The translations under genes and the position numbers were made by a program. Of a stretch of DNA of 15,161 nt, positions 5,155 to 13,049 are shown piece by piece. Source of the stretch: an uncultured Oscillospiraceae bacterium (GTDB taxonomy: Bacteria > Bacillota > Clostridia > Oscillospirales > Oscillospiraceae); the NCBI GenBank assembly GCA_904398675.1, contig CAJFPI010000066.1, positions 1 to 15,161 of the forward strand, given 5' to 3'. Numbering within the stretch: the stretch's first letter is position 1; each line of letters opens with the position of its first letter. Under the pieces are notes generated by a model. The model had not been told where the DNA came from and ran no database searches. It saw only the letters and a list, made by a program, of their open reading frames with translations.

Positions 5155-6690
5155 TTGACCATCAAGCAGGGCGAACACCGGGGGCATGCGACAGCTGCCC
5201 TGAAGGCCGCCTTCGCGGCTCTGCTGGTGCTGGCGGCAGCAGGGATCCTTGTCCTGCTGTCGGTGCTGATGGGGCGGTATGTGACCCTGGCGCTGCTCCT
5301 TTTCACCCTGGCCGGGCTGATCACAGCCCTGCGCCTGGGAAGGCGGGATGTTGGCGCAGGCTGCCTGTGGACCTGGACCGTGCTCCTGCTGGCTCTCCCC
5401 CTGGCAGGGCTGGCGCTCTACTTTTTCTGGGGTCCCTGGCGGAAAACGGCCCTGCCTCCCAGCGCGCCGCCGCCCCACAAGGATTATGAATACACCCGCA
5501 GCGCCGATTACATCAAACGCCTGGAGGAGGGGTTCCCCACCTGGAGCCGGACGGCCCGGCTCCTGCTGAAAGGTGACTGGATGGTTTATAAAAACACCGC
5601 CGTCACCTACTTCCCCGACGGCGACGCCTATTTCGCTGATGTGCAGGAGCGTCTGGAGCGGGCGGAGCATTTCATTTTTATCGAGTATAGCCGCCTGTCT
5701 GAGGGCAGGCTCTGGGACCGCATCTTCCCCATCCTGCGAAATCGGGCAGCTCAGGGGGTGGAGATCAAGTTCCTGTTTGACGGGATGTACAGCGCCGGAT
5801 GCCTCTCCCCGTCTATGATCGCGGCGATGCGCCAGTGCGGAATGGAGGTCATGGCCTACCGTCCCGCCGGCAGCTTTGCCGACCGGCTGCGCCGGGATCG
5901 CCGGGACCGCCGGTGCATTCTGGTCATAGATGCCGACTGCGCCTACACCGGCGCCGCCTCCCTGACCGATGCGTGCGCTAACCTCGTCCGGCGCCACGGC
6001 CGCTGGAAGGACGGGGCGGTGCTGCTGGAGGGGGAGGGCGCCTGGGGGCTGACGCGGCAGTTCCTCCACCTGTGGGAGCAGCTGGGCGGCCGCCTGGGCA
6101 ACGAGTATGACTACTACCGCCCCCATGGGCCGGTGAAGGGCGAGGGGTGGTGCCAGCCCTTTGGCGACAGTCCGGACCATCCCGCCGGGCGGCGCACGGC
6201 GGAGGATCTCTGCCTCCAGGCCGTGGCTGCGGCAAAGCAGTTTCTCTACCTCACCGCCCCCGATTTTGCCCCGGGGGACTCCCTGCTCCGCGCATTGGCC
6301 GTAGCTGCAGACAGCGGCGTGGACGTGCGGATCATGCTGCCGGGAAACCCGGTGCAAAAGAGCGGTCAGATCCGCTCCGGTGCCTTTTTTGCACCGCTCT
6401 TGGAGCGGGGGGTGCGGATCTATACCTATACCCCCGGATATCTCCACAGCTCGCTCCTGGTGGCGGATGGAGAGATGGCGGTGGTATGCAGCGCCAACCC
6501 GGCGGATGAGCTGCAAGGCCGCCACCACCTCTGCGGCACGGTGCTTTACGGCATGAGCGCTGTGGAGCACATCCTGCGGGATCTGCAGGTCACGCTGGAG
6601 CAGTGCCGGGAGATCCGGCCCGATCAGTGGCATAAGCGGGGCATCTTCCGCCGGTGGGCGGAGTCGATCCTTCGTTTTTTCCATATTTGA
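5155..6690 (+). CDS. Cardiolipin-synthase-like PLD protein with degenerate HKD motifs
   Basis: The product has 511 residues with the architecture of bacterial cardiolipin synthases: hydrophobic N-terminal segments (about 16-40, 42-62, 70-93) and two phospholipase D domains. Family features kept include FPDGDAYFADVQERLERAEHF-type and FIFIEYSRL segments and a C-terminal amphipathic end (RWAESILRFFHI). The catalytic HxKxxxxD motifs are damaged: the first reads RRCILVID (252-259), with His to Arg and Lys to Cys; the second reads HSSLLVAD (431-438), with Lys to Ser. Both aspartates and the second histidine remain. It is therefore probably not a working synthase and may be a pseudoenzyme. The start is a TTG with a strong GAGGAGG at unusually short spacing (3-4 bases); no better start is visible. 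It lies 30 bases after pncB and 46 before cobO. Confidence 0.85.
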   Translation: MTIKQGEHRGHATAALKAAFAALLVLAAAGILVLLSVLMGRYVTLALLLFTLAGLITALRLGRRDVGAGCLWTWTVLLLALPLAGLALYFFWGPWRKTALPPSAPPPHKDYEYTRSADYIKRLEEGFPTWSRTARLLLKGDWMVYKNTAVTYFPDGDAYFADVQERLERAEHFIFIEYSRLSEGRLWDRIFPILRNRAAQGVEIKFLFDGMYSAGCLSPSMIAAMRQCGMEVMAYRPAGSFADRLRRDRRDRRCILVIDADCAYTGAASLTDACANLVRRHGRWKDGAVLLEGEGAWGLTRQFLHLWEQLGGRLGNEYDYYRPHGPVKGEGWCQPFGDSPDHPAGRRTAEDLCLQAVAAAKQFLYLTAPDFAPGDSLLRALAVAADSGVDVRIMLPGNPVQKSGQIRSGAFFAPLLERGVRIYTYTPGYLHSSLLVADGEMAVVCSANPADELQGRHHLCGTVLYGMSAVEHILRDLQVTLEQCREIRPDQWHKRGIFRRWAESILRFFHI

Positions 6691-6736
6691 CAACAGTTCC
6701 TGTCCGCCTATGGGGCGGCGAAGAAAGGAGTATCGC

Positions 6737-7258
6737 ATGAAAAAGGGCCTGATCCACATCTATTGCGGCGACGGCAAGGGCAAGACCACCGCCTCCCTGG
6801 GCCTCACCCTCCGGGCGGCGGGCTTTGGCATGAAGGTGCTGTATCTGCAGTTTTTCAAGGACGGCACCTCCTCGGAATTTCGTCTGCTGGAGCAGACAGG
6901 GCAGGTGACATTCCTGCGGCCGGAGAAGAAGTTCGGCTTTTACCACACGCTCACCGATCAGCAGAAAATGGAGGCCAGGGAGTTTTACACCGCCCATTTT
7001 CGCCGCGCCGCATCCATGGCGGCAGACTATGATCTGCTGGTGATGGACGAGATGATGAGCGCCCTTTCCAACCATGTGGTGGACGAGGAGGAGGTGCTGA
7101 ACTTCCTCCGCACCCGGCCGGAGGGCCTGGAGGTGGTGATGACTGGGCGCAATCCCTCCCCCGCCATGTGTGAGGCGGCGGACTACATCACCGAGATGCG
7201 GAAGGTCAAGCACCCCTTTGACAGCGGCATCCCCGCCCGTGAGGGCATTGAGTTTTAA
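6737..7258 (+). CDS. cobO: Corrinoid adenosyltransferase (BtuR/CobO family)
   Basis: This enzyme of 173 residues transfers the adenosyl group of ATP to reduced cob(I)alamin or its precursors, giving the adenosyl form used by B12-dependent mutases, lyases and dehydratases. The ATP-binding loop is GDGKGKTT (11-18). Other BtuR/CobO marks are YDLLVMDEMMSAL (98-110) with Asp104-Glu105, VVMTGRNP (133-140), ADYITEMRKVKHPFDSGIPA (148-167) and the ending REGIEF. Length agrees with the family (about 170-200). I chose the ATG at 6737 because AAAGGAG lies 6 bases before it. It is the last gene of the pncB operon; no cobalamin riboswitch is visible. No other B12 gene is in the window, so a salvage role is as likely as de novo synthesis. 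Confidence 0.93.
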   Translation: MKKGLIHIYCGDGKGKTTASLGLTLRAAGFGMKVLYLQFFKDGTSSEFRLLEQTGQVTFLRPEKKFGFYHTLTDQQKMEAREFYTAHFRRAASMAADYDLLVMDEMMSALSNHVVDEEEVLNFLRTRPEGLEVVMTGRNPSPAMCEAADYITEMRKVKHPFDSGIPAREGIEF

Positions 7259-7282
7259 GGCAGAAAACCTCATGCGCCGCGG

Positions 7283-7416
7283 GCGTACCACGATAACGGG
7301 CAAAAGGAAACGGCGTATGAAGTTTTGCGCATGCGGGCCGTCTCGGCACACGCGCTTTGATTTTATGGCCGTGCCGCTGTAAGCGGCACATGGCTGATTT
7401 TGCTATGCAAAAGCAT
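7283..7416 (+). repeat. Dispersed repeat, copy 2
   Basis: This matches the - strand of 190-324 over about 135 bases and begins about 25 bases after the cobO stop codon, so both copies follow a gene in the same orientation. It contains CAAAAGGAA (7301-7309), ATGAAGTTTT (from 7317), a perfect 8-pair hairpin GTGCCGCT/AGCGGCAC with loop GTA (7371-7389), and a terminal palindrome CTATGC-AAAA-GCATAG (7403-7418). The terminator at 7424 follows directly. Confidence 0.75.
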
Positions 7417-7423
7417 AGAAAAA

Positions 7424-7453
7424 AGCGGCGCAGCCTAAAAAGGCTGCGCCGCT
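7424..7453. terminator. Two-way intrinsic terminator between cobO and ftsH
   Basis: A perfect 13-pair stem AGCGGCGCAGCCT/AGGCTGCGCCGCT with loop AAAA. Read on the - strand it is followed by TTTTTT and lies 10 bases after the ftsH stop; on the + strand it is followed by TGTTTTCTTT, ending the pncB operon. Confidence 0.9.
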
Positions 7454-7463
7454 GCTGTTTTCT

Positions 7464-9587
<2,124 letters not shown>

Positions 9588-9649
9588 CGTCCGCTCCTTT
9601 ATCAACACGCGGCGCCGCAGTGTCCGCGCCGTCGGTAAATTCCTTATCT

Positions 9650-9678
9650 ATGGTATCACAAAGTAAGGAAAGTAACAA
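9650..9678 (-). promoter_or_regulatory. Possible promoter of ftsH
   Basis: On the - strand TTGTTA (9673-9678) and TACCAT (9650-9655) with a 17-base spacer, each matching 4 of 6 consensus bases. The leader downstream contains a GC-rich hairpin (CGGCGC/GCGCCG, about 9613-9634). No CIRCE or CtsR-type heat-shock operator is seen. Confidence 0.4.
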
Positions 9679-9693
9679 GAACTGGTTGCAGAT

Positions 9694-9740
9694 TTTCTGT
9701 GAAATTTCTGTGAATCCCCTTTCTATCAGCCGCTTTCTAT
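9694..9740. repeat. Two sets of tandem direct repeats in the ftsH-rlmB gap
   Basis: TTTCTGTGAA occurs at 9694-9703 and 9705-9714 with an 11-base period, about one helical turn. CTTTCTAT occurs at 9719-9726 and 9733-9740 with a 14-base period. They lie immediately upstream of the rlmB -10 box and upstream of the ftsH promoter, so they may be protein-binding sites. Confidence 0.5.
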
Positions 9741-9748
9741 GTTATACT
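9740..9748 (+). promoter_or_regulatory. Extended -10 promoter of rlmB
   Basis: TATACT (9743-9748) is preceded by TG and one base, the extended -10 form; no good -35 box is present 17 bases upstream. A start near 9755 leaves a leader of about 73 bases before the rlmB ATG. Confidence 0.55.
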
Positions 9749-9827
9749 GGTGGCGTTTAAAAAAGAGAAACGAGGTCCGGACAGGCGGCAGCAGTCCGGG
9801 GCCCTCTGGCGGAAGGAGCCTGGCAGC

Positions 9828-10601
9828 ATGCGTGAACATCCATATGAGGACGCCCGGGACGACGAGGGCCTGATTGAGGGGCGGAATGCCGTGCGGGAGG
9901 CGCTGCGCGCCGGCACCGCCGTGGACAAGCTCTATATCGCCAAGGGGGAGACGGACCGCGTCCTGTCCGCCCTGGCCGCCGAGGCCAGAAAGGCGGGCGC
10001 CGTGGTGGTGGAGTGTGAACGGCGCAAGCTGGACGCCATGAGCGTTACCCACAGCCACCAGGGCGTGATCGCCGTGGCTGCGGCCAGGGCCTATGTGCCG
10101 GTGGAGGAGCTGCTGGAGGCGGCCCGCCGGCGGGGGGAGCCGCCCCTTCTGGTGGTGTGCGACGAGATCTCCGATCCTCACAATTTAGGCGCCGTCATCC
10201 GCACTGCAGAGTGCGCCGGCGCCCATGGCGTCATCATCCCCAAGCGGCGCAGCGCCGGTCTCACCGCCACGGTGGCAAAAACCAGCGCCGGGGCGGTGAG
10301 CTATCTGCCGGTGGCCCGGGTGGCCAACATCCCCGCCCTTCTCCAGCAGCTGAAGAAGGAGGGGGTCTGGATCTTCGGCACTGCCGCTGAGGGGAGCGTT
10401 TCCCTCTATGATGCAGACCTGAAGGGACCCGCCGCCATTGTCATCGGCAGCGAGGGGGACGGTATGACCCGCCTGGCCCGGGAGCGGTGCGATTTCCTCC
10501 TGCGGATCCCCATGCGGGGCCGGATCTCTTCCCTGAACGCCTCCGCTGCGGCGGCGATCCTGCTCTACGAGGCGGTGCGCCAGCGGCTTGGCATGCAGTA
10601 A
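9828..10601 (+). CDS. rlmB: 23S rRNA 2'-O-ribose guanosine methyltransferase (RlmB/TrmH family)
   Basis: This 257-residue SPOUT-class enzyme transfers methyl from S-adenosylmethionine to a ribose 2'-OH of 23S rRNA, by homology G2251 in E. coli numbering. An N-terminal substrate-binding domain (GLIEGRNAVREAL at 14-26) is followed by the knotted domain: motif 1 DPHNLGAVIRTA (116-127, Asn119 and Arg125), motif 2 IVIGSEGDGM (204-213) and motif 3 IPMRGRISSLNASAAAAI (227-244). Length matches the family. I chose the ATG at 9828, with AAGGAG 9 bases upstream; the longer frame starting at 9750 would begin 2 bases after the -10 box. The next gene starts 12 bases after its stop, so they form an operon. 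The exact target nucleotide (RlmB versus another TrmH-family member) is inferred. Confidence 0.9.
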   Translation: MREHPYEDARDDEGLIEGRNAVREALRAGTAVDKLYIAKGETDRVLSALAAEARKAGAVVVECERRKLDAMSVTHSHQGVIAVAAARAYVPVEELLEAARRRGEPPLLVVCDEISDPHNLGAVIRTAECAGAHGVIIPKRRSAGLTATVAKTSAGAVSYLPVARVANIPALLQQLKKEGVWIFGTAAEGSVSLYDADLKGPAAIVIGSEGDGMTRLARERCDFLLRIPMRGRISSLNASAAAAILLYEAVRQRLGMQ

Positions 10602-10613
10602 GAAGGAGCGAGC

Positions 10614-12845
10614 ATGGACCAGAAAGACAAAAATCTGCAAAATTATGACAGCTTTGAAGTGGACGGCATCACCGCCCACTTTGCCATCTTGACCGACGAG
10701 GATGATCCTCCTGCGGCCCGGCGGGACGAGCCTGCCCCGCCGGGGCCGTCCGAGCCGGAGGAGTCCCCGGCCCCCCGGCCCGCCCCCCAGGCGGAGCCGC
10801 TGCCGGATTCCCTCTTCAGCGGCTGGGAGGATCTTTTCCCGCCTTTAAAGGAGGAGCCGGAGGCTGCTGCCCCGGTGGAGCTCTCTGTCCCGGAGGCGGA
10901 GGAGCCCATTCAGGCGTCAGAGGAGCCTCATTTCTTCGAGGAGGCTGCGCCGCCTGCTCCGGAGGAGGCTCCCGTTCCCGTCGCCGCGCCTCGGGAGCGG
11001 GCCAGACCGATCCGCAGGAAAAAAGCTGCACCGGACCGGCCGCCGCAGCGCAGCCAGCGGGCGGAGGCGGCGGATGGGCAGGCCGCCGTATCCGTCGCGC
11101 AGGTGGTAGCCGACACGGTGGACGCGGTGCTGGACGAGCGAAAGGGCGACCAGCGCCGGTTTGAGCAGCAGCGCCACAAGACACAGCGGCAGCAGGAGAA
11201 GATCCACCGCTCCAACAGCGACAGGGCTGTGGACGCGGAGGACTTCTCCGAGCCTGAGCCCTCCCTGGCGGAGGCCACTGTACGGCAAAAGCGGCTCTTC
11301 CTCCGCCTGCGCAAGCGGGCCATTGCCGCCACAGTGCTGGCGGCGCTCTGCTGGGTTCCCTACATCACTCAGTATTTCCAGCCTGATCTTCCCTTTGTCC
11401 CGTACCTTCCCTATGCAGGGGCGGCGCTGCTGGCAGTCCTGTGTGTCATCGGCGCCCCTGTATTTGTGGCAGGTTTCGCCCGCCGTCAGGTCAACTGCTT
11501 TACCCTTATCGCCATCGGCGCCGTGGCGGCACTGCTGGATACGCTGCTGCCCATTTCCGGGCGGGGCGATCTGCCGTCTATGGCTGGGATCGCGGCTCTC
11601 GGCATGGCGCTGGCCCTGTGGGGAGAATGCTGGCGCTGCGGCGCGCTGCGGGAGGGGTTCCGCCTGGTGGCGCTGGGACAGCCGGCCTATATGGTGGATC
11701 TGACGGAGCACGGCGCCGTCAAAGAGCGGGGGAAGGCGGAAACCTTCTACAACCGGGCCATGAAGGAGGACAGCGCCACCCAGTGGCAGCGGCTGCTGCT
11801 GCCGGTGGTGCTGCTGGGCTCCCTGGTCTTTGCGCTGCTGTCCTCGGTGGGACGGGGGGCCGGCGGGCAGTTCCTCTGGTGCTGGTCTACCATTTTAAGC
11901 GCCGGTACCGCCCTTTCCCTCCCCTTCGCCTATAGTCTGCCCTACTACCGTCTGGCAAAGCGGATGGGAAAGTCCGGCAGCGCCATGGCCGGGTTTTACG
12001 GTGCCCGGCAGCTGAGCTACAGCAAGGAGCTTTTGATCTGTGACCAGGACCTGTATCCGCCTGGCAGCATCCGCCTGGCGGGAGTGAAAATCATCAGCGA
12101 GGATCAGATAAAGGTGGCCGCCTACGCCGGGAGCCTCGCCGCCGCCTTCGACTGCGGCTGGACGCCGCTGCTCACCGGCTATATGCAGAATGCGCGGGCG
12201 CATCCCGTCCGCCTGGAGCATTTCCACGTCCACGAGGAGGGGGGGATCTCCGCCTCCATCAAGGGGGAGACGGCCATTTTGGGGACGGCCGTGCTGCTGC
12301 GGAAAATGTCGGTCCGGCTGCCCAAGAGCCTGGAGCGCAAAGATGCGTTGTATCTCTCCGTTGACGGGGAGCTGGTGGCCATTTTCGCGCTGCGCTATGA
12401 GCCCCAGGACGGTGTGGGCTGGGCGCTGCATGCCATGCGCCGCAACGGCCTGACCCCGCTGTTCACCACCAAGGACCCCAACATCACGTCCAAATCCCTG
12501 AAAGCCGCCTTTGGAAGCGACGGCGGCGGGCTGTTTCTGGACCTCAACGAGCGTCTGAACCTCTCCCAGCTGCGCCAGGAATCCGCTGTCCGGCCCAACG
12601 CCCTGCTCTACCGGGAGGGGCTGGCCCCCTACATGGAGGCGGTGGCAGGGAGCAAGCGGCTGTGCCGCTCGGTCCGCTGGGGCGGGGCCATCGCCCTGTT
12701 CGGCAGCATCTGCGGCACGCTCCTGGCCTACTACCTCATCTTTATGAACCGCTTTTCCTCGCTGCATCCCCTGCAGCTGCTCCTCTTCCTCCTGCTGTGG
12801 ACCGTGCCGGTTCTGGTGCTGGCGTGGAACGCGGATAAGCTGTAG
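10614..12845 (+). CDS. Degenerate P1B-type ATPase-like membrane protein
   Basis: The product has 743 residues. Residues 1-225 are acidic, Pro/Glu/Ala-rich and probably disordered, with a basic patch (RPIRRKKAAP, 131-140) and a possible coiled coil (about 174-200). The rest follows heavy-metal P-type ATPases: four membrane segments (about 236-256, 264-288, 294-313, 322-341), two more (393-413, 419-441), a cytosolic part (442-686) and two last segments (687-711, 718-737). Resemblance includes FLWCWSTILSAGTALSLPFA (420-439), LYLSVDGELVAIFALRY (579-595) and AVAGSKRLCRSVRW (676-689). Key motifs are gone: the metal-site CPC reads GTA, DKTGT reads DQDLY (477-481), TGD reads TKD (619-621), GDGxND is not found, and the actuator region is about 45 residues with no TGES. 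It is probably not an active pump. AAGGAG precedes the ATG; rlmB ends 12 bases upstream. Confidence 0.75.
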   Translation: MDQKDKNLQNYDSFEVDGITAHFAILTDEDDPPAARRDEPAPPGPSEPEESPAPRPAPQAEPLPDSLFSGWEDLFPPLKEEPEAAAPVELSVPEAEEPIQASEEPHFFEEAAPPAPEEAPVPVAAPRERARPIRRKKAAPDRPPQRSQRAEAADGQAAVSVAQVVADTVDAVLDERKGDQRRFEQQRHKTQRQQEKIHRSNSDRAVDAEDFSEPEPSLAEATVRQKRLFLRLRKRAIAATVLAALCWVPYITQYFQPDLPFVPYLPYAGAALLAVLCVIGAPVFVAGFARRQVNCFTLIAIGAVAALLDTLLPISGRGDLPSMAGIAALGMALALWGECWRCGALREGFRLVALGQPAYMVDLTEHGAVKERGKAETFYNRAMKEDSATQWQRLLLPVVLLGSLVFALLSSVGRGAGGQFLWCWSTILSAGTALSLPFAYSLPYYRLAKRMGKSGSAMAGFYGARQLSYSKELLICDQDLYPPGSIRLAGVKIISEDQIKVAAYAGSLAAAFDCGWTPLLTGYMQNARAHPVRLEHFHVHEEGGISASIKGETAILGTAVLLRKMSVRLPKSLERKDALYLSVDGELVAIFALRYEPQDGVGWALHAMRRNGLTPLFTTKDPNITSKSLKAAFGSDGGGLFLDLNERLNLSQLRQESAVRPNALLYREGLAPYMEAVAGSKRLCRSVRWGGAIALFGSICGTLLAYYLIFMNRFSSLHPLQLLLFLLLWTVPVLVLAWNADKL

Positions 12846-12868
12846 GATTTCCGTCAAAATGCAAAAAG

Positions 12869-12916
12869 AAAATGCCTGCGGGCCTTGGCTGAGTCAAGGT
12901 TTCCGCAGGTATTTTT
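12869..12916 (+). terminator. Intrinsic terminator of the rlmB operon
   Basis: Outer stem AAAATGCCTGCGG pairs with CCGCAGGTATTTT (one G-U), with an inner CCTTG/CAAGG hairpin, followed by TTGTC. It lies 24 bases after the stop codon at 12845. Confidence 0.85.
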
Positions 12917-12920
12917 GTCA

Positions 12921-12930
12921 TTGTGCACAA
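12921..12930. promoter_or_regulatory. 10-base palindrome TTGTGCACAA
   Basis: A perfect palindrome between the terminator and the next promoter. Its left part, TTGTGCA, recurs at 12966-12972 covering the -35 box, 45 bases away. It could be an operator; no regulator is indicated. Confidence 0.3.
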
Positions 12931-12965
12931 AACCGGAAAAATAGGGAAATTGCAAAAAAATACTG

Positions 12966-12994
12966 TTGTGCATCAGCCAAAAATAGTATATAAT
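12966..12994 (+). promoter_or_regulatory. Promoter of the EF-G-like gene
   Basis: TTGTGC (12966-12971) and a consensus TATAAT (12989-12994) with a 17-base spacer, leaving a leader of about 50 bases. The surrounding 90 bases are AT-rich, in contrast to the genes on both sides. Confidence 0.75.
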
Positions 12995-13049
12995 TTACAT
13001 GTTGGGCTAAATCCCGAGAGGGAATGCTATAAACGGAAGGAGACCACAC

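Noticed and set aside
4435..6759. 774-codon open frame on the - strand opposite pncB and the PLD gene
   Set aside because: It overlaps well-supported genes; its Gln/His/Pro/Gly-rich translation is typical of antisense frames in GC-rich coding DNA and has no recognisable domain.
9750..9827. 26-residue N-terminal extension of RlmB from a GTG at 9750
   Set aside because: The GTG lies 2 bases after the -10 box, so it would be upstream of or at the transcription start; the ATG at 9828 has a good ribosome binding site.
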